NCBI RefSeq assembly: GCF_014651075.1
Contig: NZ_BMWE01000007.1
Location: forward strand, 248,001-312,000
Source: Streptomyces djakartensis
GTDB lineage: Bacteria; Actinomycetota; Actinomycetes; Streptomycetales; Streptomycetaceae
Direction of reading: 5' to 3'
DNA: 64,000 bases
Shown here: piece by piece, positions 10,898 to 19,468 of the stretch
Layout: each line of letters starts with the position of its first letter
How positions within the stretch are numbered: the stretch's first letter is position 1
Position numbers and translations under genes: made by a program
Notes under the pieces: generated by a model
What the model saw: the letters and a program-made list of their open reading frames with translations, nothing else
What the model was told of the DNA's origin: nothing
The model's database searches: none

Positions 10898-12766
10898 ATG
10901 ACTGAGAGCAACGGGTCCGACGCACGGGATCTGCGGGACCAGGACGAGCGAGTGGTACAGGCGGGGCAGCAGGAGCGGATGCCGGACTGGGAGAAGCGCT
11001 TCCGGGCGCCCCGGGTCTCCCTGCCCGACTGGGCGGAGGACGCGCCCGACCGCTCCCTGTTCGTGTCGAACGCGACGGGGACGTACGAGCTGTACGCCTG
11101 GGACCGGTCGACGGGCGAGCAGCGCCAGGTGACCGACCGGCCGAACGGCACGACCGACGGCGTGCTGTCGCCGGACGGCGCCTGGATCTGGTGGTTCGAC
11201 GACAAGGACGGCGACGAGTTCGGCGTCTGGCGCCGCCAGCCCTTCACGGGCGGCGCGGACGAACTCGCCGCCGAGGGGCTGAACGCCTCCTACCCGGCCG
11301 GCCTCGCCCTCGGCCGCGACGGCCGCACGGCGGTGGTGGGCCGCTCGACGGACGAGGACGGCACCACGATCCACCTCGTCCGCACCGGCGAGTCCCCGGT
11401 GGAGATCTACCGCCACCGCGAGTCGGCCGGCGTCGGCGACCTCTCCCACGACGGCTCGCTCATCGCCATCGAGCACACCGAGCACGGCGACGCGATGCAC
11501 TCGGCCCTGCGCGTCCTGCGCCCCGACGGCACGCCGGTCGCCGACCTCGACGACACCGAGGGCGGCACGCGCGAGCTGGGACTCGAGGTGCTCGGCTTCG
11601 CCCCGGTCGACGGCGACACCCGCCTCCTCATCGGCCACCAGCGCCGGGGCCGCTGGGAGCCCCTCGTCTGGGACGTCGCCACCGGCGAGGAGTCGGACCT
11701 GGCGCTGGAGCTTCCCGGTGACGTCAGCGCCGAGTGGTACCCGGACGGCACCGGTCTGCTCATCGCCCACAGCTTCGAGGCCCGCAGCGAGCTGTTCCGC
11801 TACGACCTGGCGAGCCGTGCCCTGGTGGAGATCCCGACCCCGCCCGGCACGGTCTCCGGGGCGACGGCCCGGCCCGACGGCAGCGTGGAGTACCTGTGGT
11901 CCTCGGCGGCCGAGCCGTCGGCGGTGCGCTCCACGGCGGGCGGTGTCGTGCTCGACCCGCCCGGCCTGAAGTCACCCGGCTCGGTGCCGGTGGAGGACGT
12001 GTGGGTGGAGGGCCCCGGGGGCCGCATCCACGCACTCGTCCAGAAGCCCGCGGGCGCCACCGGCCCGCTCCCCACCGTGTTCGACATCCACGGCGGCCCG
12101 ACCTGGCACGACAGCGACTCCTTCGCGGCCGGTCCGGCGGCCTGGGTCGACCACGGATACGCGGTGGTCCGCGTGAACTACCGCGGCTCGACGGGCTACG
12201 GCCGCGCCTGGACGGACGCCTTGAAACACCGCGTCGGCCTCATCGAACTGGAGGACATCGCCGCGGTCCGCGAATGGGCCGTCACCTCCGGCCTCGCCGA
12301 CCCCGACCGCCTGGTCCTCACGGGCGGTTCCTGGGGCGGCTACCTGACCCTCCTCGGTCTCGGCGTCCAGCCCGACGCGTGGACGCTCGGCATCGCGGCG
12401 GTTCCGGTCGCCGACTACGTCACGGCGTATCACGACGAGATGGAAGCGCTGAAGGCGATGGACCGCACGCTGCTCGGCGGCACGCCCGAGGAGGTGCCCG
12501 ACCGCTTCGAGGCGTCGTCCCCCATCACGTACGTCGACCAGGTCAAGGCCCCGGTGTACATCTCGGCCGGCATCAACGATCCCCGCTGCCCCATCCGGCA
12601 GATCGAGAACTACGTCAAACGCCTCGAGGCGAGGGGAGCGGTTCACGAGGTGTACCGCTACGACGCCGGGCACGGGTCACTGGTCGTGGACGAGCGGATC
12701 AAGCAGGTGCGGCTGGAACTGGAGTTCGCGGAGCGGCACCTCAGGGGGCGGGGGAGCGCCCAGTAG
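10898..12766 (+). CDS. S9-family prolyl oligopeptidase
   Basis: A 622-residue serine peptidase. The frame is open far upstream, but the ATG at 10898 is the first plausible start and gives a normal length. Residues 45-370 form the beta-propeller that gates access (WDRSTGEQRQVTDRPNGTTDG and similar blades); the C-terminal alpha/beta-hydrolase has nucleophile Ser478 in GGSWGG, Asp561 in INDPRCP and His592 in DAGHGS, the complete triad. There is no signal peptide, so it is cytoplasmic. Such enzymes cleave short peptides after proline or act as acylaminoacyl peptidases; substrate unknown. Confidence 0.92.
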   Translation: MTESNGSDARDLRDQDERVVQAGQQERMPDWEKRFRAPRVSLPDWAEDAPDRSLFVSNATGTYELYAWDRSTGEQRQVTDRPNGTTDGVLSPDGAWIWWFDDKDGDEFGVWRRQPFTGGADELAAEGLNASYPAGLALGRDGRTAVVGRSTDEDGTTIHLVRTGESPVEIYRHRESAGVGDLSHDGSLIAIEHTEHGDAMHSALRVLRPDGTPVADLDDTEGGTRELGLEVLGFAPVDGDTRLLIGHQRRGRWEPLVWDVATGEESDLALELPGDVSAEWYPDGTGLLIAHSFEARSELFRYDLASRALVEIPTPPGTVSGATARPDGSVEYLWSSAAEPSAVRSTAGGVVLDPPGLKSPGSVPVEDVWVEGPGGRIHALVQKPAGATGPLPTVFDIHGGPTWHDSDSFAAGPAAWVDHGYAVVRVNYRGSTGYGRAWTDALKHRVGLIELEDIAAVREWAVTSGLADPDRLVLTGGSWGGYLTLLGLGVQPDAWTLGIAAVPVADYVTAYHDEMEALKAMDRTLLGGTPEEVPDRFEASSPITYVDQVKAPVYISAGINDPRCPIRQIENYVKRLEARGAVHEVYRYDAGHGSLVVDERIKQVRLELEFAERHLRGRGSAQ

Positions 12767-12779
12767 CTCGGGGGCCGGG

Positions 12780-12975
12780 GGTGGCGTGGCGGCTGCGGGC
12801 GCGTCGTGCCCGACCGCGCCGTTCCCCGCGCCCCCATCGGCGCTACGCGCCCACTGCCGCGGGCAGCCGTGCCGACGTCACCCGCGGGCGGTCGTGCCGC
12901 GTCATCCGCGGGCAGTCGTGCCGCTGGGGCGATGGGGGTCCCCCTGCTCGAGCGAAGCCGAGAGCTTGGGGGAGG
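12780..12975. repeat. Streptomyces-type interspersed repeat block
   Basis: This gap between convergent genes (12767-13077) holds two repeats and no gene. Three copies of a 24-25 base unit with the core CGCGGGC(A/G)G(C/T)CGTGCCG lie at about 12858-12932. At 12939-12973 is an imperfect inverted repeat with arms TCCCCCTGCTC and GAGAGCTTGGGGGA, a sequence I know as scattered through intergenic regions of many Streptomyces genomes. It could act as a terminator for either convergent gene. Confidence 0.6.
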
Positions 12976-13077
12976 GTGGGCGCGGGCTGCACCCCGTAGC
13001 GCCGGGTTGCGCGAACGCCCCGGCCTCAGCACCGACGCCGGGTGCCTGACCACGCCGCGGTACGACACCCACCGGCG

Positions 13078-14979
13078 TCACGCCCCCGCCCGCTCCCGCC
13101 CCCTCCGCCCCAGCAACTCCGCAAGCCCCCGCCGAGTCGCCGCCAGCACCACCCGGTCCCCAGCCCCCAGCACATACGTAGGAGGCAGATCCCACACCAG
13201 CCCCGCCGCCGCGCCGTCCTCCTCCGCGCTCTCCCCGTCCCCCCGCCGCCCCCCGGAGGGCGCCGTGTTGAGCGCCAGCACCCGCCACGCCCCGGCCCGG
13301 AAGGCCTCGCCCACCGTCCGTCCCTCCAACTGCGGATGCCCGGCCACATCCACCTCCGCGAACAGCAGCACCCGCCGCTCCACCGGTATCGCCCCGAGGA
13401 TCTGCCGCCCCATCATCGCCCCGGCGAACGCCGGCGCGGCCAGGTGGGACACGCTCCGGCTCCGGGTCAGCGCGAACGGGTGCGCGGCCCGCAGCGTCCG
13501 GTACACGGCCGTAGCGAAGTCGTCGTCGTACAGCCGCAGCACCACCCGCAGATCGGGCCGTACGGACCTGGCGTACAGCGACGCCTCCAGGTTCGTGGTG
13601 TCCGCACTGGTCAGCGCCAGCAGCGCGTGCGCGCGATGGATCTTCGCGGCCTCCAGCACGCCTTCCTGCGTGACGTCCCCGATCACCACCGGCACCCGCA
13701 GCCGCCGGGCCGTGGCGATCCCCCGCGCCTCCGGATCGGCCTCCACGCACACCACGGGAGTGTTCAGTTCCCGCAACCGCGTCAGCACCCGCGTCCCGAT
13801 CTTGCCGAGCCCGAGCAGCACCACGTGCCCGCCCAGCCCCCGGGGCGGCTTCCGCAGCGCCGACGCGCTGCGGAAGGTGCCCAGCGCCTCCAGCACCGCG
13901 GCCAGCAGCACCGGCAGCAACAGCAACCCGACCAGCCCGGACAGCAGTTGCAGCACCTGCTCACCCGTCGACTCGTGGAACGCGGGATCGTTGATGCCGA
14001 ACAGATCGAGCAGTGTCACGTACGTCGCGTACAGCGGATGCTCGCCGGTCACGATCGTCAACGCGACGGCGAGCGCGAGCACACACCCCACCAGCCCCGC
14101 CAGCGACCATCGCAGCCGGCGCGAGAACAGCGAGGCGAACGGCGGCACACCGCCCCGCCCCGCGGGCTGGGACGGCCCGGAGTACGACACCTGCTCCAGG
14201 ACCACCGTCCCGCGCCCGGTCGCCGCCGCCACCGCCGCCTCGTCCGGCAGCAGTCGCGGTCCGTGCTCCCCGCTGCCCTCGGAACCGTCCGCGCCCGCCG
14301 GGTCGTTGCTCGTCGCGGACAGCAGCGCCAGGGTGCAGAGCCCGGGGTCGGCCACCTCACCCGGCCGCGGCGGCTGCCGCTCCACGGCCCGCAGGACGAG
14401 CCCCTCGGTCTGCACGATCTTGCTGGTGCCGACCAGAGCCGTCGCGGCCAGCGCGGGCGCGGCCGTGTCGGCGTCGGACAGCACGGTCGTCGACGCGTCG
14501 AGACCCGAGCCGGGCCCGTCCCCGGCGGCCAACGCCGCCGTCTGGTCGAGCAGCTCCTCGATGTGCTGCCCCAACCGCCGGTTGTACAGCCGCAGTACGA
14601 GCCGCAGGCGGGGGTTGAGCCGACGGGCCGTGAGGGCGGCGCGGATGTTGGCCTCGTCGTCGTCGTACACGAGCGCCAGCGCCGCGGCCCGGTGGGCGCC
14701 CACGTCGGTGAGCACGGCCTCGGTGACCTCGGCGGCCTCCACCAGCTGCTCGGTCGAGACCGGTTCGGCACCGCCCGCCGCACCGGCCGCGCCCGCCCGG
14801 TTGACGGCCGCGCTGACCCGGTCGAGCAGGGCCGCCGAGGCGGCACGGGCCCTCCCCACCACCGGCTGCCGCACCCGGCGCCCCGAGGGCGGCACGACGA
14901 GCGTGACCTGTTCGCCGTAGACGCCACGCAGTTCGGCGGCCAGCCGGTGCGCGAGCCCGTCGTCACCGCACACGATCAT
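13078..14979 (-). CDS. Membrane protein with two RCK (TrkA-N) NAD-binding domains
   Basis: About 633 residues, starting at the ATG of IVCGDDGLAHRLAAEL; longer in-frame extension to 15279 is Arg/Ser/Pro rich and unlikely. An N-terminal RCK/TrkA-like domain is followed by two membrane segments (about 288-308 and 345-363), then a second RCK with the Rossmann loop HVVLLGLGKIGTRVL (about 382). This resembles ion channels gated by RCK domains. The loop between the two membrane helices lacks the TVGYG potassium filter, so the ion, if any, is not known. It is divergent from the permease gene at 15129. Confidence 0.8.
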   Translation of the reverse strand: MIVCGDDGLAHRLAAELRGVYGEQVTLVVPPSGRRVRQPVVGRARAASAALLDRVSAAVNRAGAAGAAGGAEPVSTEQLVEAAEVTEAVLTDVGAHRAAALALVYDDDEANIRAALTARRLNPRLRLVLRLYNRRLGQHIEELLDQTAALAAGDGPGSGLDASTTVLSDADTAAPALAATALVGTSKIVQTEGLVLRAVERQPPRPGEVADPGLCTLALLSATSNDPAGADGSEGSGEHGPRLLPDEAAVAAATGRGTVVLEQVSYSGPSQPAGRGGVPPFASLFSRRLRWSLAGLVGCVLALAVALTIVTGEHPLYATYVTLLDLFGINDPAFHESTGEQVLQLLSGLVGLLLLPVLLAAVLEALGTFRSASALRKPPRGLGGHVVLLGLGKIGTRVLTRLRELNTPVVCVEADPEARGIATARRLRVPVVIGDVTQEGVLEAAKIHRAHALLALTSADTTNLEASLYARSVRPDLRVVLRLYDDDFATAVYRTLRAAHPFALTRSRSVSHLAAPAFAGAMMGRQILGAIPVERRVLLFAEVDVAGHPQLEGRTVGEAFRAGAWRVLALNTAPSGGRRGDGESAEEDGAAAGLVWDLPPTYVLGAGDRVVLAATRRGLAELLGRRGRERAGA

Positions 14980-15128
14980 GTGCGTGGCCGGACTCCCTGG
15001 CTGACCTTGGTTCGGAACGCTCCCCACGAGGGAGAAGACTGCCTCACCGGGACGGCCGGTGCCAGAAGGGAACCGCGGCGGCTGAACGCCCGGCGGTGCC
15101 AGGCCGTATGGAAGGGGAGGCAATACCC

Positions 15129-16310
15129 GTGCGCACGACCGGAGGTACCGGGCCCGTGGCCACCACGAAACCCGCCCCGCGGGAAACCGGCGAGACCCCC
15201 GGGGAGGAGACCCCCGGGAACGAGACCCCCAGGAATGAGACTCCTGGGAACGAGACCCCCGGGAACACGAAGCCCGCACCGGGCAACGGATTGGGCGCCG
15301 GACCGGGCGGCGGACCGGGCGCCGGTCCGGAAGACGGACCGGAAGACGGACCGGAAGACGGCCGGCACCTCAACCCTCCCCTCCTGCTCACCCTCCTGCT
15401 GCTCACCGCCGTGATGCTCCAGGACCCGGTCCGTGCCGCCCTGTCCGCACCGGTGATGCAGAGCTGGACTACGGTGTTCGTCGCGGTGATGGTCCAGGCG
15501 CTGCCGTTCCTGGTGCTCGGTGTGCTGCTGTCGGCGGCGATCGCGGTGTTCGTACCGCCGTCCTTCTTCGCCAGGGCCCTGCCGAAACGCCCGGCCCTGG
15601 CGGTCCCCGTCGCGGGCGCGGCCGGCGCGGTCCTGCCGGGCTGCGAGTGCGCCTCGGTGCCGGTCGCCGGAGCCCTGGTCCGCCGAGGGGTCACCCCCGC
15701 CGCGGCCCTGGCCTTCCTGCTCTCCGCACCGGCCATCAACCCGATCGTGCTGACGGCGACAGCCGTGGCCTTCCCCGGCGAGCCCACGATGGTCCTGGCC
15801 CGCTTCGTGGCGAGCCTGCTGGTGGCCTGCGCGATGGGCTGGCTCTGGCACCGCCTCGGCCGCATGGACTGGCTGCGGCCCCCGGCCGGCACGTCGTACG
15901 AAGGCCAGAGCAGGGCAGCCGCGTTCTGGGGCTCGGTGCGGCACGACGTCATGCACGCGGGCGGATTCCTGGTGGTCGGCGCGATGGCCGCGGCGACGCT
16001 GAAGGCGGTGGTACCGGCCGAGTGGCTGCGGGCGGCGGCCGGGAACCCGGTCCTCTCGGTACTGGCCCTCGCGGCGCTCGCCGTCCTGCTGTCGATCTGC
16101 TCGGAGGCGGACGCGTTCGTCGCCGCGTCCCTCACCCAGTTCTCCCTGACGGCCCGCCTCACGTTCCTCGTCGTCGGCCCGATGATCGACCTGAAGCTCT
16201 TCGCGATGCAGGCGGGCACCTTCGGCCGCGCCTTCGCCCTGCGCTTCGCCCCCGCCACCTTCGCCCTGGCCGTCGTCGTGTCGGCCCTGACCGGAACGGT
16301 CCTGCTGTGA
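15129..16310 (+). CDS. Permease (DUF318/UPF0718 family)
   Basis: A 393-residue membrane protein with about eight hydrophobic segments. The start is the GTG at 15129, with GGAGG eight bases upstream. The PGCECASVPVAGALVRRG motif and SAPAINPIV are hallmarks of this permease family, whose members are linked to metal or small-molecule export but are poorly characterised. The first 80 residues are an odd low-complexity linker built of repeats (ETPGN units, GPEDG units). The stop overlaps the GTG of the TIGR03943 gene, its usual partner. Confidence 0.88.
   Translation: MRTTGGTGPVATTKPAPRETGETPGEETPGNETPRNETPGNETPGNTKPAPGNGLGAGPGGGPGAGPEDGPEDGPEDGRHLNPPLLLTLLLLTAVMLQDPVRAALSAPVMQSWTTVFVAVMVQALPFLVLGVLLSAAIAVFVPPSFFARALPKRPALAVPVAGAAGAVLPGCECASVPVAGALVRRGVTPAAALAFLLSAPAINPIVLTATAVAFPGEPTMVLARFVASLLVACAMGWLWHRLGRMDWLRPPAGTSYEGQSRAAAFWGSVRHDVMHAGGFLVVGAMAAATLKAVVPAEWLRAAAGNPVLSVLALAALAVLLSICSEADAFVAASLTQFSLTARLTFLVVGPMIDLKLFAMQAGTFGRAFALRFAPATFALAVVVSALTGTVLL
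15189..15362 (+). repeat. Two in-frame short tandem repeats in the permease linker
   Basis: About five copies of a 15-base unit (GAGACCCCCGGGAAC, with changes) at about 15189-15265 encode ETPGN-like pentapeptides. Then a 12-base unit (GGACCGGAAGAC) occurs three times at about 15327-15362 and encodes GPED. Both preserve the reading frame, so copy-number change would alter only linker length. Confidence 0.75.
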
Positions 16311-17026
16311 ACCGCGTGGCCCAGTCGGCCCTCCTGTTCCTGCTCGGCGCGACCCTCCTGCACGCCGGCACCACCGACCTCTACCTGCGCTACGTCAAGG
16401 CCGGCCTGCGCCCCCTGGTCCTGCTCGCGGGGGTCGTCCTGATCGCGACGGCCGCGGCGACGCTCTGGTACGACCACCGCCGACCAGGCCCACCACAACC
16501 GGAACACCACCACAACGAGCCCCGCATCTCCTGGCTCCTGGCCCTCCCCGTCCTCGCCCTGATCCTGGTCGCCCCGCCGGCCCTCGGCTCCTACAGCGCG
16601 TCCCACACGGGCACGGCCCTGACCAAACCCTTCGGCTTCCCCGACCTCCCCGACTCACCCGACGGCCCCCTCCGCCTCGGCGTGGCCGACTACGCCGGAC
16701 GCGCCGTCTACGACGACGGCCGCTCCCTCCGCGACCGCGAGCTGCAGATCACCGGCTTCGTCACCCTGGACCGCTCCGGCGCCCCCTACCTGGTCCGTAT
16801 GGGCCTCAACTGCTGCGCGGCCGACGCCCAGCCGGTCAAGATCGCCCTGACCGGCAGCCTCCCCCCGGTCCTCGCCCCGGACACCTGGCTGGAGATCACC
16901 GGCCGTTACACGCCCCGCCGCACCAAGGACCCGGTCAACGACGGCCCGATCCCGTACCTCGAGGTCACCAGGGCCAAGCCGGTTCCCGCGCCGCACGACC
17001 CGTACGACGAGACGTGGAACGCGTGA
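16307..17026 (+). CDS. TIGR03943-family membrane protein
   Basis: A 239-residue protein, partner of the permease before it (their genes overlap at GTGA). N-terminal half has membrane segments at about 5-22, 33-50 and 77-97; the C-terminal half is an outside domain that contains MGLNCCAADAQPV and a beta-rich TWLEITGRYT region. Bacillus has the same pair (YcgR/YcgQ). The paired cysteines and a His-rich loop (PEHHHNEP at about 67) suggest metal contact, an inference. Nothing in the sequence fixes the substrate. Confidence 0.85.
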   Translation: MNRVAQSALLFLLGATLLHAGTTDLYLRYVKAGLRPLVLLAGVVLIATAAATLWYDHRRPGPPQPEHHHNEPRISWLLALPVLALILVAPPALGSYSASHTGTALTKPFGFPDLPDSPDGPLRLGVADYAGRAVYDDGRSLRDRELQITGFVTLDRSGAPYLVRMGLNCCAADAQPVKIALTGSLPPVLAPDTWLEITGRYTPRRTKDPVNDGPIPYLEVTRAKPVPAPHDPYDETWNA

Positions 17027-17101
17027 AGTCCGGCGTGACACAGCCCTTTTTGGGTACTCGGGAACGCCGCTGATCGGCGAGGAGGAGAGGCAGGGGACGC
17101 A

Positions 17102-17512
17102 ATGACGACACTCGAAGGCGAGCGCACGGCGGCGGAACCGAACCGGACGCGCCTGACCGAGGCCCGCGCGGAACTCGCGAAGGCCGACAGCCGGGCCGGA
17201 CTGACCCTGGCCGTCCTCGGCGCGGCCCTGACCGCCCTCCTCGGCGCGATCACCGTCGGCGTCATCACGCCCGCCCAGTACGCCGCGATCCCCCAGCTCC
17301 TCGTCTGGACCGGCTGCGCGGCCTGCGCCCCCTCCCTCGTCCTCCTGAGCCTGGCCGCGAGGCCCGGACCAGCCGCGGGCGACAACACCCGACCGGAGAC
17401 CCTGTCCCGCACCGCCTGGCTCAAGCACCGCTCCATACGCCGTGCCATGGCCTGGGGCGCCCTCTTCCTCACCCTGACCCTGGCGGGCACACTGGCCGGG
17501 CTGCTGTCCTAG
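17102..17512 (+). CDS. Small three-TM protein resembling Pycsar effectors
   Basis: A 136-residue protein. A short helix ARAELAKADSRAGLTLAVLGAA leads into a membrane segment at about 33-54, followed by others at about 65-86 and 115-135. This N-terminal pattern (acidic helix, AD-x-(K/R)A, then TM) matches the Pycsar effector transmembrane family (PycTM, DUF5706-like), whose members damage the membrane when bound by cyclic CMP/UMP. No pyrimidine cyclase gene is beside it, so defence function is not shown. ATG with GGAGGAGAGG upstream. Confidence 0.6.
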   Translation: MTTLEGERTAAEPNRTRLTEARAELAKADSRAGLTLAVLGAALTALLGAITVGVITPAQYAAIPQLLVWTGCAACAPSLVLLSLAARPGPAAGDNTRPETLSRTAWLKHRSIRRAMAWGALFLTLTLAGTLAGLLS

Positions 17513-17523
17513 CCGCCGGCCAG

Positions 17524-18204
17524 CTATGGCACGGCGCACGGCCGGATAACCAGGAGCGACGACTCCTCCAACCTCCCCACCATGGCAAAGGGAAATCGGT
17601 CGAGCTCAAGACAAAGACCGACGTCATCAGGATGAACCCCTCGACGCACCCCCTCCGCCAGCTCGGCGGCGGCACGCGACCCGCCGGCCCGACGAAGGAA
17701 CTCAGTCGCATCCACCTCTGCCTCGGTGACCCTCCGAGCGATGTACTGAGCACACGCCAGATCCTCTTCGGCCCGCCCGCCCTCGCCGGTCACCACGAAC
17801 GTGACACTCTCGCACTCACGCGCCCGCAGGACCCGAGCCGTCGCCCCCGCCACCACGAAGCCGGCGCACAGCACCAGCGACGCCTCCTTCACCGCAAGGG
17901 CACCGACCGTCCCCGCCGTGGTCTTGTGCACAACGGTCCGCCCACCGAGGTCGACGGACCGCAGCATCCCCGGCGAGTTGACCATGTCGAACCCGGGCGC
18001 CGGCGGCCCGTCCTTCAGCGCCACCCACTCCGGGTGGCGAGCCTTCAGCTCCAGGGCCTCGTCCAGCGACCCAGCGAGAACGATCTCTTCCGCCCCCTGA
18101 GCGAAGGCCCAGGCGGCCACCGTGAAAGCACGCATGACATCGACCACGACCGCCACGGACGGGGCCTCGACCAGCTCACCGATGCCGAGGAAACGGGCCT
18201 CCAT
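17524..18204 (-). CDS. ComB-like 2-phosphosulfolactate phosphatase
   Basis: About 226 residues of the ComB family. [40 protein letters not shown] and [12 protein letters not shown] are the family's conserved blocks. ComB removes phosphate from 2-phosphosulfolactate in coenzyme M synthesis, but actinomycetes do not make that cofactor, so a different phospho-substrate is likely. It sits last in a run of minus-strand genes: the ATG at 18204 falls one base after the stop of the preceding ORF; another ATG at 18222 would overlap that ORF. It may therefore be co-expressed with the radical-SAM peptide operon. Confidence 0.85.
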   Translation of the reverse strand: MEARFLGIGELVEAPSVAVVVDVMRAFTVAAWAFAQGAEEIVLAGSLDEALELKARHPEWVALKDGPPAPGFDMVNSPGMLRSVDLGGRTVVHKTTAGTVGALAVKEASLVLCAGFVVAGATARVLRARECESVTFVVTGEGGRAEEDLACAQYIARRVTEAEVDATEFLRRAGGSRAAAELAEGVRRGVHPDDVGLCLELDRFPFAMVGRLEESSLLVIRPCAVP

Positions 18205-18205
18205 G

Positions 18206-18733
18206 TCAGAGGTCGTCGTCATCGACGGGTTCGGGCTCGCGGACGTACGCGAGGTCGAGGACGTAACGTTCGGTGACGGGGCAGTTGTCCCAGGCTTCGG
18301 TCAACTGGCCGGCCGGGGAGTCGTCGGTGAGCAGGTCGAGGGTCTTGTCGTAGTACTCGGCGGTCGCCTTGCGGCCTTCCCACCAGGTATGGCCTTCGTA
18401 GACGCCCGGTCGGGGCAGGGTCATTTCTCCGGCGGGCCCGTACTCAAGTTGGTTGACGACGAGGACGCCGGTCTCGGACTCGATACTCACCGGGGCATGA
18501 CCTTCCGCTTCGACGGGAGGTGCGGGCGGAGCGTCCCAGACACGGATGGCGACCTCAACGTCTATGTCGGGTTGCAGGCTGAGGATGTACAGGTGGTAGC
18601 CGTTGCCGGCCACCACCTGCCTGCGGGCGGCTTCCATGGCGTCGTCGTCGCTGAGGAAGGCGTCGGCGTCGTAGACCTCCACGACGCGTCGGGCCGGTTT
18701 GGCCTTGCAGCTGTATTCGGCGAGGAGCGCCAT
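18206..18733 (-). CDS. Orphan protein, function unknown
   Basis: A 175-residue acidic soluble protein that I do not recognise. It has no signal or membrane segment. Predicted beta-rich parts include [21 protein letters not shown] and [17 protein letters not shown], then [18 protein letters not shown]. It ends with an acidic tail (EPVDDDDL). Upstream (49 bases) is a tiny zinc-ribbon ORF, and downstream is the ComB-like gene, essentially touching. Position suggests it belongs to the radical-SAM operon, possibly as a protection or accessory protein, but nothing in the sequence proves this. Confidence 0.75.
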   Translation of the reverse strand: MALLAEYSCKAKPARRVVEVYDADAFLSDDDAMEAARRQVVAGNGYHLYILSLQPDIDVEVAIRVWDAPPAPPVEAEGHAPVSIESETGVLVVNQLEYGPAGEMTLPRPGVYEGHTWWEGRKATAEYYDKTLDLLTDDSPAGQLTEAWDNCPVTERYVLDLAYVREPEPVDDDDL

Positions 18734-18782
18734 GACTCCGCTGCCCTTCTGCTAGTTGGTGATCTACCTGTAGTAGCTGCCC

Positions 18783-18881
18783 CTACATGGCTGACGCCGA
18801 CGCGGACGAGCCCGGTGGACACTCGCAACCGAGCCCGATGACGATCTTGCTGCCGCACTTGTCGCAGCGCTCTACTTCCAC
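18783..18881 (-). CDS. Tiny zinc-ribbon protein (32 codons)
   Basis: A short GTG-started ORF reading MEVERCDKCGSKIVIGLGC then ECPPGSS and a Ser/Ala tail. It has a CxxC pair and, 10 residues later, a CxC, enough to bind one zinc. CGAGG lies close before the GTG. It is 16 bases after the acetyltransferase stop and 49 bases before the orphan gene, so it fits inside the operon. Its length puts it below normal gene-calling limits. The four cysteines in a high-G+C frame argue against chance; function is unknown. Confidence 0.5.
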   Translation of the reverse strand: MEVERCDKCGSKIVIGLGCECPPGSSASASAM

Positions 18882-18897
18882 TGGCCTCGTACCATCC

Positions 18898-19377
18898 TCA
18901 GGCGGTGCCGGAGTCGACTCGGTAGACGATCTTCCCGTCGAACTCGGCGAAGCCGAGTGACTTGTAGAACGCCCGTGCCCCCGGGTTGTCGCTGTCGGTC
19001 ATCCATTCCACGCGGCTGCACCCGGGGCGCGCCGCGGCGATGGCACGGAGTTCGTCCATGAGGCGGGCACCAATGCCCTGCCGTCGGACCGTGTCACGGA
19101 CATACAGCTCTTTGAGGAACAGGGAGTGCGAGGAGCCGGCGGCCGGCCAGAGGAACGAGTAGGCGGCGAGTCCGGTGATGTCCCCGCTCTCATCCTCGAC
19201 GAGCAGCGCGGAGGCCAGCGGCGGCGAGCCGAACAGCGCCTCTTCGACCTGGGTCCGGCGTTCTTCCAGCGGCTGGATACTCGTGTCGGTCGCGCCGTAG
19301 AACCGCTCGATCTCCTCGATCAGCTCGGCCACGGCCGGGACGTCCCGCTTCTCCGCAGGGCGGATCGTCACGCTCAT
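18898..19377 (-). CDS. GNAT-family N-acetyltransferase
   Basis: A 159-residue acetyltransferase. The ATG at 19377 has AGGAGG six bases before it; the longer frame to 19614 is not needed. It opens MSVTIRPAEKRDVPAVAEL; motif A is LYVRDTVRRQGIGARLMDEL (Q/RxxGxG/A acetyl-CoA loop) at about 105-125, and the end ARAFYKSLGFAEFDGKI is typical. The substrate could be a peptide product, an aminoglycoside-like amine or a polyamine. It is 91 bases downstream of the radical SAM gene on the same strand, so modification or detoxification of the peptide is a reasonable inference. Confidence 0.85.
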   Translation of the reverse strand: MSVTIRPAEKRDVPAVAELIEEIERFYGATDTSIQPLEERRTQVEEALFGSPPLASALLVEDESGDITGLAAYSFLWPAAGSSHSLFLKELYVRDTVRRQGIGARLMDELRAIAAARPGCSRVEWMTDSDNPGARAFYKSLGFAEFDGKIVYRVDSGTA

Positions 19378-19468
19378 CGGCGCCTCCTGTCGTTCCTCGG
19401 TAGCTTCGGTCGCTGCTGCACTCGTTCGTTCCAACGCGTGATCCCCGGTGGCGGTACGGCACACGCGT

